Origin: Acidithiobacillus acidisediminis
GTDB taxonomy: Bacteria > Pseudomonadota > Gammaproteobacteria > Acidithiobacillales > Acidithiobacillaceae
Assembly (NCBI RefSeq): GCF_023277115.1
Contig: NZ_JALQCS010000001.1
Coordinates: 2,350,001-2,414,000, forward strand
Length of the DNA stretch: 64,000 nt
Reading direction: 5' to 3'
Both the position numbers and the translations under genes were made by a program. A model generated the notes under the pieces. It was given only the letters and a program-made list of their open reading frames with translations. It was not told the DNA's origin and ran no database searches. Position 1 is the stretch's first letter, and each line of letters begins with the position of its first letter. Of the stretch, positions 39,891 to 46,947 are shown in pieces.

Positions 39891-39911
39891 CAGGCTGGCG
39901 AGGATCAGAAC

Positions 39912-41069
39912 ATGAAGGACGATGAGATTTCCCTGGGCTATGTGGCGTTGGTCGATTGCGCGCCACTCATCGTTGCCCAGGAGCTGGGTTTCTTCGATCG
40001 GGAAGGTTTGCGGGTGCGCTTGCAGCGCGAGCCGTCCTGGGCCAGCCTGCGCGACCATCTGCTCTTTGGCGACCTCGTTGCCGCTCACGCCCTGGCGCCC
40101 CTGCCCATGGCCGCCACCCTGGGGGTCGCTTCCCCCAAAATCCCCGTTATTGCTGGCCTGGTCCTGTCCCTCAATGGCAATACCATCACTGTCAGCAACG
40201 CCTTGCACAACCTGCTCTTGCAGGCTGGCATGCACAGCGCGGGCGATCCCCTGGCCGTCGGCAGTGCCCTGCAACGGCTGCGGCGCGAGGCCCCTGCCCG
40301 CTTTCCCCTCCGCTTTGCCGTGGTCTCGCCGGTATCCAACCATCACTATCAGTTGCGCCACTGGCTGCGCAGCACGGGCCTGGACCAGGAGGCCGATGCA
40401 CAGATCGTGGTCGTCCCGCCGCGCTATATGGTCGATGCCCTGCGCAATGACGAGATCGACGCCTTCTGCGTGGGTGAACCCTGGGGCAGCCTGGCTGCCA
40501 TGGAGGGGGTCGGCCACCCGGTCGTCAGCAGTTATGCTTTGTGGAACAATGTGATGGAAAAGGTCTTGGCGGTACGCGAAGACTGGTCTGCCCGAGAACC
40601 CGAGCAACATCAGGCCCTCCTGCGCGCCTTGTTGGCGGCTGGCCGCTGGCTCGACCAGGACGCCCAACGCCTGCAGGCTGCCCCCTGGATCGCCCAGGCC
40701 ATTGAGGTGCCAGTAGCGGCCGTTTCCGCTGCCTTGGGTGGCGCGGTACCGGGCTTGCCAGCACAGGCGGATTTTCATGTATTCCACCGCTACGCCGCCC
40801 AATATCCCTGGCTAGAACATGGGCTCTGGCTCGCCCAACAGATGCAGCACTGCGGCCAGTGGCCTGCTGGCGCAGTGCCAGAGGCCGTCGTCGCACAAGT
40901 ATATCGGGGGGATCTGTACCGCGAGGCGGCAGCAGCGGTGGATGCGCCCCTACCCATCAACGAAGACTCGGGATTGGGGAGCCATGCCTCAGGGTGGAAA
41001 TTGGCGGGCCGGGAGCGGGACATTCCCATGGGTGCGACGCAATTCTTTGATGGGAGCAGACTTTCCTAG
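39912..41069 (+). CDS. nasS: Cytoplasmic nitrate/nitrite sensor NasS
   Basis: A 385-residue NrtA/CmpA-type ligand-binding protein: LGYVALVDCAPLIVAQELGFF, then MAATLGVAS, VPPRYMVDALRNDEIDAFCVGEPWG and LLRALLAAGRWLD. Unlike the periplasmic transport proteins it has no signal peptide or lipobox, which is the hallmark of NasS. NasS holds the antiterminator NasT until nitrate or nitrite binds. A nasT gene is present at 57932. I start at the ATG at 39912, after the terminator; an upstream in-frame ATG would put the terminator inside the gene. narK follows. Confidence 0.85.
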   Translation: MKDDEISLGYVALVDCAPLIVAQELGFFDREGLRVRLQREPSWASLRDHLLFGDLVAAHALAPLPMAATLGVASPKIPVIAGLVLSLNGNTITVSNALHNLLLQAGMHSAGDPLAVGSALQRLRREAPARFPLRFAVVSPVSNHHYQLRHWLRSTGLDQEADAQIVVVPPRYMVDALRNDEIDAFCVGEPWGSLAAMEGVGHPVVSSYALWNNVMEKVLAVREDWSAREPEQHQALLRALLAAGRWLDQDAQRLQAAPWIAQAIEVPVAAVSAALGGAVPGLPAQADFHVFHRYAAQYPWLEHGLWLAQQMQHCGQWPAGAVPEAVVAQVYRGDLYREAAAAVDAPLPINEDSGLGSHASGWKLAGRERDIPMGATQFFDGSRLS

Positions 41070-41227
41070 GGGCATCAAAACGCTCTGCAACCGCCCATTA
41101 TGGGGCCCCAAATGAGGGCAAACGCACTATCATTGTGCTCTCTATCGCCATCCCCCACATACGCTGCTACGTCTTGAGAACCTAAAAAATCCCTATTTTT
41201 ATGGTCTGTCTGGCCTTTTCCGCGTGA

Positions 41228-41243
41228 TGGCATGACTTCTGCT
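41228..41243 (+). promoter_or_regulatory. Sigma-54-type promoter for narK
   Basis: TGGCATGACTTCTGCT has the -24 GG and -12 GC separated by exactly ten bases and matches the sigma-54 consensus TGGCACG-N4-TTGCW closely. Transcription would start near 41254, just before the leader hairpins. NtrC-type control by nitrogen status is expected; NtrC sites were not resolved. Confidence 0.65.
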
Positions 41244-41257
41244 TAATCTACTCTAAG

Positions 41258-41299
41258 CATCATTCAACGCAGAATGATGATACGGGACGAAGGCGTCCC
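41258..41299 (+). promoter_or_regulatory. Predicted NasT (ANTAR) antiterminator hairpins in the narK leader
   Basis: Hairpin 1 is CATCATTC (41258-41265) and GAATGATG (41272-41279) around the hexaloop AACGCA. A at loop position 1 and G at position 4 are the hallmark of ANTAR target RNAs. Hairpin 2 is GGGACG (41284-41289) and CGTCCC (41294-41299) around AAGG. The 3' arm of hairpin 2 is part of the 5' arm of the following terminator, so the two structures exclude each other. Confidence 0.72.
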
Positions 41300-41329
41300 T
41301 GATCGGCAACGGTCAGGGACGCCTTTTTT
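41291..41329 (+). terminator. Leader terminator upstream of narK
   Basis: AGGCGTCCCTGA (41291-41302) pairs perfectly with TCAGGGACGCCT (41313-41324) and runs into five further Ts. It lies between the sigma-54 promoter and narK, so it must be bypassed for narK expression. Confidence 0.88.
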
Positions 41330-41353
41330 ATTGGTCGATGGCTGGAGGAATTC

Positions 41354-42757
41354 ATGCAACCCCTACTCTCCCAACTGCGTGCAGGAAACTGGCACGCCCT
41401 ATTCGCCAGTTTTCTGTATTTTGATACGGGTTTCACCGTCTGGCTCTTATATGGCCCACTGGCACCGTACATGATGCACAGCCTGCATCTTTCGCCTATG
41501 CAACAGGGCTATCTGGTAGCCGTGCCGGTCTTGGCCGCGGCGATTTTGCGGATTGGCTTCGGCAACCTATATCAGGCGGTGGACGGTCGCTGGCTAGCCT
41601 TGATCGGCATCGCCCTTTCCGCCATCCCCCCACTGGTCTTGGCTCTGTACCCCGGCGCACTGAGTTACGAAGCCTTGATTCTCCTTGGGGTACTCCTGGG
41701 TGTGGGCGGAGCGAGCTTTGCCGTGGCCTTGCCCATGGCCGGCAGCAATTATCCGCCCAAAATCCAAGGCACGGTTTTGGGCTTGGCCGCCGCAGGCAAC
41801 ATTGGCGCGGTACTTGATGGCTTCCTGTTTCCGCCCTTGGCGGATGCCTACGGCTGGACCCATGCCGCCGCGGCGGTGCTGCCTTTGCTGGGCTTGGCCG
41901 CCCTTACCCTCTGGTTCTGGGGCAAGGATTGTGGCGCCAAGACCGGGAAAGTCGCCCCAGCGGCCTGGGGCTGGGGGCTGACGCTCTTCGGCCTGATGAT
42001 ACTGGCCGTTGCCACTCCCCTGGGCTGGCTAGGCTTGCACGGCAAGGCCGCACTGCTGATGCTGCCGTTCTACGGGGTGATCCTCTCTCTGCTCTTTCTG
42101 CCGCGCCGCTACTTTCCCGTATTACGCGAGCGGGATACCTGGGCGTTGATCCTGGTCTATGCGATTACCTTCGGTGGATTTGTCGGCATGTCGGCCTTTG
42201 TCAGCCTGCTCTTGGTCTCCCTCTATCATCTGCCCAAAATAGATGCGGGGATGCTGATGGGGCTCTTTGCCTTTACCGGTGCCATCCTGCGGCCAATGGG
42301 AGGACTGATTGCCGACCGCATCTCCGGAGCGCGGGCTTTACTGATCTTTCTTGCGGCAATCTGCGTCATTGATACCAACTTCGCCCTCTGGACGCCTACG
42401 CTTGCCATAAGCATCGGCTTGTTTTTAGTGCTCTACGCAGCTTTTGGTCTGGGTAATGGCGCCACCTTTCAGCTCGTTCCCTTGCGTTGGCCAGAAAAGA
42501 CCGGCCTGATGACCGGCATCATCGGTGCTGCCGGTGGCGTGGGCGGTTTTTATCTGCCGGTGGCACTGGGTATTGCCAAAGAACAAACCGGCAGTTACCA
42601 CTGGGGCTTTGGGATCTTTGCCGGGCTCAGTGGAACCGCGCTATTGCTCGTGCTTACCCTGAGCCCATACTGGCTGCATTGGTCCCGGCCCGCACATAGT
42701 CCGCAGCCTGTGGGGCACCCCCAGCAGATCAACCAGCCGAACCCGGCCACCGACTGA
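41354..42757 (+). CDS. narK: Nitrate/nitrite MFS transporter NarK
   Basis: A 467-residue protein with about 12 helices. It has the NNP-family motifs: GVGGASFAVALPMAGSNYP in helix 5, followed by QGTVLGLAAAGNIGAVL, and a second nitrate-signature-like segment GIIGAAGGVGGFYLPVALG in helix 11. GGAGG precedes the ATG. It probably imports nitrate for NasA. A porin gene follows. Confidence 0.92.
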   Translation: MQPLLSQLRAGNWHALFASFLYFDTGFTVWLLYGPLAPYMMHSLHLSPMQQGYLVAVPVLAAAILRIGFGNLYQAVDGRWLALIGIALSAIPPLVLALYPGALSYEALILLGVLLGVGGASFAVALPMAGSNYPPKIQGTVLGLAAAGNIGAVLDGFLFPPLADAYGWTHAAAAVLPLLGLAALTLWFWGKDCGAKTGKVAPAAWGWGLTLFGLMILAVATPLGWLGLHGKAALLMLPFYGVILSLLFLPRRYFPVLRERDTWALILVYAITFGGFVGMSAFVSLLLVSLYHLPKIDAGMLMGLFAFTGAILRPMGGLIADRISGARALLIFLAAICVIDTNFALWTPTLAISIGLFLVLYAAFGLGNGATFQLVPLRWPEKTGLMTGIIGAAGGVGGFYLPVALGIAKEQTGSYHWGFGIFAGLSGTALLLVLTLSPYWLHWSRPAHSPQPVGHPQQINQPNPATD

Positions 42758-42780
42758 TCCCCTTCCCGATTTCTCTTCCT

Positions 42781-42802
42781 GCAGCGGCGTCCACGCCGCT
42801 GC
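42781..42802 (+). terminator. Perfect hairpin between narK and porin genes
   Basis: GCAGCGGCG (42781-42789) and CGCCGCTGC (42794-42802) form a nine-base GC-rich stem with loop TCCA. No T tract follows, so it may stabilise or partly terminate the narK transcript rather than end it. Confidence 0.45.
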
Positions 42803-42831
42803 CCAGCCCCCCTTTGCCTCTGGAGTGCACC

Positions 42832-44073
42832 ATGACCAAAACCTTCCGCTGCCATCCTGTGCTGTTTACCGCCCTTGCCTCTGTCCTCGCCCTGTCAGCG
42901 ACCAGCGCCTTCGGGGACACCCTAGCGAGCGCCATCCGCGGCGGCAGCGTCAGCCTGGATTTCCGCCCGCGTTATGAGTTCATGTCCCAAGCCGGAAAAC
43001 GCGATGCCAACGCCTTTACGGTACAAACCCTACTGGGCTTGGCGAGCAAACCCATCGACGGCTTCAGCGCTGACCTGCAGTTCATTGATGTGGCGGGTAT
43101 CGTCAATGACTACAACAGCTTGCGAAATGGTAAAACCGCCTATGCAGTGATTCCCGATCCCGAAGAGGCCAACGTCAACCAGGCTTACCTGCAGTACCAG
43201 GGCCTAGGTGGGCTGACGGTGCGGGCGGGGCGCCAAGAGATCAATCTGGACGATCAGCGCTTCGTTGGCGCGGTCGGCTTTCGGCAAACCCCCCAGAGCT
43301 TTGATGCGGTCTCCGTCGCTGAAAATCCCACGTTCAATATTGGGCTATATGGCGCCTACATCTGGCGCATCAAAAACATTCTCAACGAGAATGTGCCCGC
43401 CAAGACCTTCCTGGGCGAAGCGCACTGGCAACCCTCTCCTCTCTTCCATGCCCAGGCCTTTGGCTATTGGTATGGGGATCAGGCCAAGAGCATCATTCCG
43501 GGTGCGGCGGCCTGTTTTCTGGCGGGAAATGCGCAGGTCTGCAATAGCCAGACTCTGGGGGTCCGGGTGCAAGGCAGCATTCCTGTCGCTGCCAAAATGC
43601 AGATTCCTTATGATGCCAGTTATGCCAAGCAGCTTCCCTATGATGCCGGGAGTTCCTTGATCAATGCCCAGTATTATCATCTGAGTAGCGGCCTGCGCTG
43701 GTCGGGAATTGGGCTGCTGGCCAACTATATGGTCATGGGCAGCAACCACGGCCACTATGGCTTCCAGACGCCCCTGGCTACCAAGCACGCCTTCAATGGT
43801 TGGGCAGAGGTCTTTCTTACCACGCCCACGGCGGGGTTGCGCAGCCTGTATTTTACTCTGGAAGGCAAAGTCCTGGGCACCGCCCTACAGGCCACCTATT
43901 ATGATTTCCGCAGCGCCTATCAGAGCGAGGCCTATGGCCATGAAGTGGACCTCTCCGCTATTCATCACTTCAACCCCCACTGGAGTGCCGGCGTGCAATA
44001 TGCGGATTATGTGCGCAGTCACTACGGGGTGAATACGCAAGGCGCGTGGGTCTTTGTGACGGCGGCTTTTTGA
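42832..44073 (+). CDS. Outer-membrane porin (beta-barrel, alginate-export-like)
   Basis: A 413-residue protein with a Sec signal peptide (LFTALASVLALSATSAFG, cleavage near residue 27) and then alternating amphipathic strands ending in aromatic residues, closing with WVFVTAAF, a C-terminal Phe typical of outer-membrane barrels. LTVRAGRQEINLDDQRFVG resembles alginate-export/DUF1302-type porins. Placed directly after narK, it may let nitrate cross the outer membrane. The ATG at 42832 follows TGGAG; an in-frame ATG six codons earlier is less suited. Confidence 0.75.
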   Translation: MTKTFRCHPVLFTALASVLALSATSAFGDTLASAIRGGSVSLDFRPRYEFMSQAGKRDANAFTVQTLLGLASKPIDGFSADLQFIDVAGIVNDYNSLRNGKTAYAVIPDPEEANVNQAYLQYQGLGGLTVRAGRQEINLDDQRFVGAVGFRQTPQSFDAVSVAENPTFNIGLYGAYIWRIKNILNENVPAKTFLGEAHWQPSPLFHAQAFGYWYGDQAKSIIPGAAACFLAGNAQVCNSQTLGVRVQGSIPVAAKMQIPYDASYAKQLPYDAGSSLINAQYYHLSSGLRWSGIGLLANYMVMGSNHGHYGFQTPLATKHAFNGWAEVFLTTPTAGLRSLYFTLEGKVLGTALQATYYDFRSAYQSEAYGHEVDLSAIHHFNPHWSAGVQYADYVRSHYGVNTQGAWVFVTAAF

Positions 44074-44097
44074 GGAACCCCCCGCAGAGGATAGCCA

Positions 44098-44601
44098 TCA
44101 ACGCAACAGGCCCTTGAGATCTTTGAGCATGAGGAAGAGATGGTAAGGATCGGTGGGGCTCGGCTCGAATTCCCACCTTTCGTACCAGTAACGTGCAGCA
44201 TCGTCCTTGGCATGTACCAGCAGGCAGCGAATGCCAGCGATCTCGGCGGCTTGGGCGGTACGCAACAGCGCATCCTTGAGCAAGGCTCGACCCAGACCTT
44301 TGCGCTGATGCGCTCCGTCCACCGCAAGCCGGGCCAGAATCATGACCGGAACCGGATGACACCCAAGCCCCTTCACAACCCTTGACGGCGCCGCCATCGG
44401 ATCGGCGCTGCCGACCGCGAGACTGTAAAAGCCGACCACCACTTCACCAGTACAACACACGTAGGTCTGCGCGCTGTTGGCCCTCTGGTTGACGAGCGCG
44501 TAGCGTTGCAGGAATTGATTCAGGGCAGCATCGCCACAATCGAAAGCCTCAACCTGATCAGACGCAGCCAACTTGCGAACTGGTGCGTAGCCATTGCTCA
44601 A
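44098..44601 (-). CDS. GNAT acetyltransferase toxin (TacT/AtaT-like)
   Basis: A 167-residue GCN5-type acetyltransferase: LNQFLQRYALVNQRAN near the start, AVGSADP, LARLAVDGAHQRKGLGRALL as acetyl-CoA-binding motif A, and YWYERWEFEPSP at the C-terminus. This pattern is that of toxins that acetylate charged tRNAs. Its start overlaps the stop of the DUF1778 gene upstream, the standard antitoxin-toxin order. The acetyl-CoA site looks complete, so it may be active. Confidence 0.9.
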   Translation of the reverse strand: MSNGYAPVRKLAASDQVEAFDCGDAALNQFLQRYALVNQRANSAQTYVCCTGEVVVGFYSLAVGSADPMAAPSRVVKGLGCHPVPVMILARLAVDGAHQRKGLGRALLKDALLRTAQAAEIAGIRCLLVHAKDDAARYWYERWEFEPSPTDPYHLFLMLKDLKGLLR

Positions 44602-44870
44602 TCCAGCAGTCCAGGCTCGTTCAACAATTTCTTCAAACGCGGCTTGCTTTGTACTGGCCTATCCAGCGCTTCTTGGAATGCCTGCCATTGCGTCTCATCA
44701 AGCACGAACTGACGGCGACTTGCCAGCGCCTGCTGTGCCGCCGTCACACCGGCGTCGAGCAAGAACTCGCTCACATTTTTGTGGCAGGCACGCGCAGCTT
44801 CCTGCAGCAGTTGTTTGACCAGCGTGCTTGCACGAACGTCAATACGCTCAGTCTTGGAAATATTCACCAT
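44598..44870 (-). CDS. DUF1778 ribbon-helix-helix antitoxin
   Basis: A 90-residue protein beginning SKTERIDVRAS, the DNA-binding beta strand of the DUF1778 group, followed by two helices. The C-terminal tail (FQEALDRPVQSKPRLKKLL) is the toxin-binding region. It should repress its own operon and neutralise the GNAT toxin. A likely operator lies in the promoter upstream. Confidence 0.9.
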   Translation of the reverse strand: MVNISKTERIDVRASTLVKQLLQEAARACHKNVSEFLLDAGVTAAQQALASRRQFVLDETQWQAFQEALDRPVQSKPRLKKLLNEPGLLD

Positions 44871-44907
44871 ATTCTCGGCGCCTCCCGGACAGACCTTGGA
44901 TATCTGT

Positions 44908-44937
44908 ATTGTAGGTGTCCTGATATCGTCCTGACAA
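44908..44937 (-). promoter_or_regulatory. Promoter and operator of the DUF1778/GNAT operon
   Basis: On the reverse strand TTGTCA (44937-44932) and TACAAT (44913-44908) are 18 bases apart. Two direct copies of TCAGGAC, 11 bases apart, lie within and beside the spacer (forward GTCCTGA at 44917-44923 and 44928-44934). One-helical-turn spacing suits a ribbon-helix-helix repressor. Confidence 0.5.
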
Positions 44938-45049
44938 CAAGGGGGCTTTTTTATGCCGCCGCCCGCCCCTCGAATAAGTTGACCAGAGAACTGTCGATTT
45001 GGCTGACCTCACCCACCAGGGTGCCAACGATTGCTGTGTAGAGGGCCAA

Positions 45050-45086
45050 GTTTCAATCCGCGCCCGGCGATTAGGCCGGGCGATAC
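45050..45086. CRISPR. Solitary CRISPR-like repeat (no array)
   Basis: A 37-base unit begins GTTTCAATCCGCGCCCGGC, continues with GATTAG and ends GCCGGGCGATAC. On the reverse strand it ends in GGATTGAAAC, the common 3' end of many type I repeats, with an internal GCCCGGC/GCCGGGC stem. Only one copy is visible, so there is no array. It may be a remnant; the length does not fit a type I-E repeat (28-29 bases). Confidence 0.45.
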
Positions 45087-45174
45087 GCCCAGTGCTGAAA
45101 TGCAGAAGGCGGTATTGGGTCGACTTCGTTCACAGTGCTAACATCCTCATGAGTCAATCGATTGAGAGTGGAAT

Positions 45175-45438
45175 ATGGCCATCACCCTCGCAGACATCGA
45201 AGCGCAGGCGCTGCAACTGACAACCCGCGAGCGCAGCGAACTCGCCCATCGCCTAATTGTGAGCCTTGAAGGTCCGGTAGAAGATACACCGGAAGCGATT
45301 GCCCAAGCCTGGGACGAGGAAATCGCGCGGCGCGTGGCAGACATGGAAGCAGGACGCACGCAGTGGATACCCGCAGAAGAGGTATTCAAGGAAATCGACA
45401 AAAAGATTGCCGCAGCGCGCAACCGGATTCGCAGATGA
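45175..45438 (+). CDS. Putative addiction-module antitoxin, orphan
   Basis: An 87-residue protein matching the TIGR02574-type addiction-module component: LADIEAQALQLTTRERSELA, then DTPEAIAQAWDEEIARRV and the tail WIPAEEVFKEI. Such proteins normally sit before a RelE/ParE toxin. Here the overlapping downstream frame (ATG at 45435) runs only 31 codons and has no toxin features, so the toxin seems lost. Confidence 0.75.
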   Translation: MAITLADIEAQALQLTTRERSELAHRLIVSLEGPVEDTPEAIAQAWDEEIARRVADMEAGRTQWIPAEEVFKEIDKKIAAARNRIRR

Positions 45439-45577
45439 TTTGCTATGACGGTAGAACTCAAAATAACCCCACTCATCGTACTGTCTCATCTTGCTCGGTA
45501 TTTGGCCTTGCCCAAAGGCAGCAGAATTAGCAGGTCAGAGTCAAGATCTAGATGCTACAATAATAGGGAGATCATTC

Positions 45578-46348
45578 TTGCTACCTGAAGAATTGGAACT
45601 TGAACGCCTAGAGCGCGAGCTATCCTCCATTCGTGATATCGTTGCTGATAAGGAACTGGCATTGGAAACGACTAAATGCGACCTCGCCCGTTTCCGAGCT
45701 TGTTATCAATCAGAAATAGTAAATCTGTATGTGATGATTGATCGGCTTGATGCCATCATTGCAAGGATTGATGCGGGCGAAAATCCTGATGATATAGAAG
45801 CTCAAGCGCGAGCAGAAGAAGCAAAACGTAAGGCTGAAGAATCGGCAAGGGAGGCAGGGGCTAGTTCAGAAGAGATGAAACAGCTATCCGGTCCTCCCAA
45901 AGAACCGACACGAGAGGTTAAGCAGGCGTTTCGCACGGGGGCAAAGATGATGCACCCAGACCTTGCTACCGACCAAACAGAAAAGGAACGACGCCATACC
46001 TTTATGACCAGGTTAAACCTAGCCTATGAGCGGTGTGACTTGGCAACCATCCAGACCATAATTACGGAATTCGGAGAGGACCCTGAAAGTATCAGGGGTG
46101 AAGATGTTGGATCTAGGATGATAAAGGTCATCAGAAAGCTCGCACAGATGCGTCGTCGCATTGATGAGATTAGCGGAGAACTTGAGGCCATCCATGCTGA
46201 TGATTATTATATGCTGATGAAAAAGGTTGAGGAGGCCGATGCGGATGGCGGCGATGCTCTCGCAGATCTTTCTGTGACACTTATGCAGCAAATATCAGAG
46301 CGCAAGATCACTTTAGAAGAGTGGCGCCAGAAGCAGGCCAAATCATGA
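45578..46348 (+). CDS. J-domain-like coiled-coil protein
   Basis: A 256-residue protein. Residues 1-100 are highly charged and likely coiled coil (LELERLERELSSIRDIVADK). Residues about 112-160 hold a J-domain-like helix-loop-helix with MMHPDL, HPD at 126-128, then LNLAYERCDLATI. HPD normally stimulates Hsp70 ATPase. The TTG at 45578 has AGGGAG seven bases upstream; the in-frame ATG at 45491 lacks one. A possible -10 TACAAT lies at 45556-45561. Its stop overlaps the next start (ATGA). Low GC relative to neighbours suggests transfer. Function unknown. Confidence 0.75.
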   Translation: MLPEELELERLERELSSIRDIVADKELALETTKCDLARFRACYQSEIVNLYVMIDRLDAIIARIDAGENPDDIEAQARAEEAKRKAEESAREAGASSEEMKQLSGPPKEPTREVKQAFRTGAKMMHPDLATDQTEKERRHTFMTRLNLAYERCDLATIQTIITEFGEDPESIRGEDVGSRMIKVIRKLAQMRRRIDEISGELEAIHADDYYMLMKKVEEADADGGDALADLSVTLMQQISERKITLEEWRQKQAKS

Positions 46349-46947
46349 ATAGATTATGGATAATTATCGTTTTTGGGTTTGTAGCCTACTTCTGCATTCG
46401 ATACTACCAGAACCGTCGAAAAAAGAAGTTGAAGGTTATGGTTTGTGAACCACCAACACAGCAGAAGATTAACCCCATTGACCAAACGATACAGTTTTTG
46501 AACGCGCGCATTGAAAAAGCTGATTGTATTAGGGCAGAGGCTGAAATTTGGGCGAAGAGATGGGGCGACGCACGAATGCCCGTGATCGACGCCATGAGCG
46601 GAACAGAATTTGAGGACTATCTCGATGGACTTTTCACCGCCATGGGCTATTTGGTAAAGCAGACACCCGCCACAGGTGATTTTGGTGGAGATTTGATCCT
46701 AACCAGAAATGAGCGACGCATCGTTGTGCAAGCCAAGCGTTGGCAAGGAACGGTTGGGGTAGATGCAGTCCAGGAGGCGCTATCAGGAAAATCCTTTTAT
46801 GGCTGCCAAGATGCCTGGGTTGTTACCAACTCCACATTTACAATAAAGGCTAGTGAATTGGCATTCAAGACTGGTGTATCCTTAATAGATCGAAAAGGCC
46901 TTTCAAAAATGATTGGTGACCTTCAAGGCAAGGTGAAACATGACTGA
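46345..46947 (+). CDS. Membrane-anchored Mrr-type restriction endonuclease-like protein
   Basis: A 200-residue protein. Residues 4-20 are one hydrophobic helix followed by RRKKK, which would keep the rest in the cytoplasm. Residues 85-190 form an Mrr_cat PD-(D/E)xK-like domain: GTEFEDYLDGLFTAMGY (Glu90), GDFGGD (Asp116) and VVQAKRW (Gln129, Lys131). Mrr-type nucleases cut modified or foreign DNA. The start overlaps the J-domain gene and its end overlaps the Sel1 gene, so the three are translationally coupled. Confidence 0.82.
   Translation: MNRLWIIIVFGFVAYFCIRYYQNRRKKKLKVMVCEPPTQQKINPIDQTIQFLNARIEKADCIRAEAEIWAKRWGDARMPVIDAMSGTEFEDYLDGLFTAMGYLVKQTPATGDFGGDLILTRNERRIVVQAKRWQGTVGVDAVQEALSGKSFYGCQDAWVVTNSTFTIKASELAFKTGVSLIDRKGLSKMIGDLQGKVKHD

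Larger units (their letters stand above)
44871..45174. other. 304-base gap without a gene
   Basis: It contains the toxin-antitoxin promoter and operator (44908-44937), a solitary CRISPR-like repeat (45050-45086) and the start region of the next antitoxin. A short reverse frame at 44951-45049 (32 codons) is bounded by a stop and matched nothing I recognise. Confidence 0.6.

Noticed and set aside
44951-45049. Reverse-strand frame of 32 codons reading LALYTAIVGTLVGEV onward, next to the CRISPR-like repeat
   Set aside because: It is bounded by a stop codon inside the repeat, has no ribosome site and resembles nothing I know.
45050-45086. tRNA arm or REP element as an explanation of the stem
   Set aside because: No tRNA fold surrounds it and no second copy is seen; the GGATTGAAAC end fits a CRISPR repeat better.
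45435-45530. Possible toxin frame overlapping the orphan antitoxin
   Set aside because: Only 31 codons and no RelE/ParE motifs.
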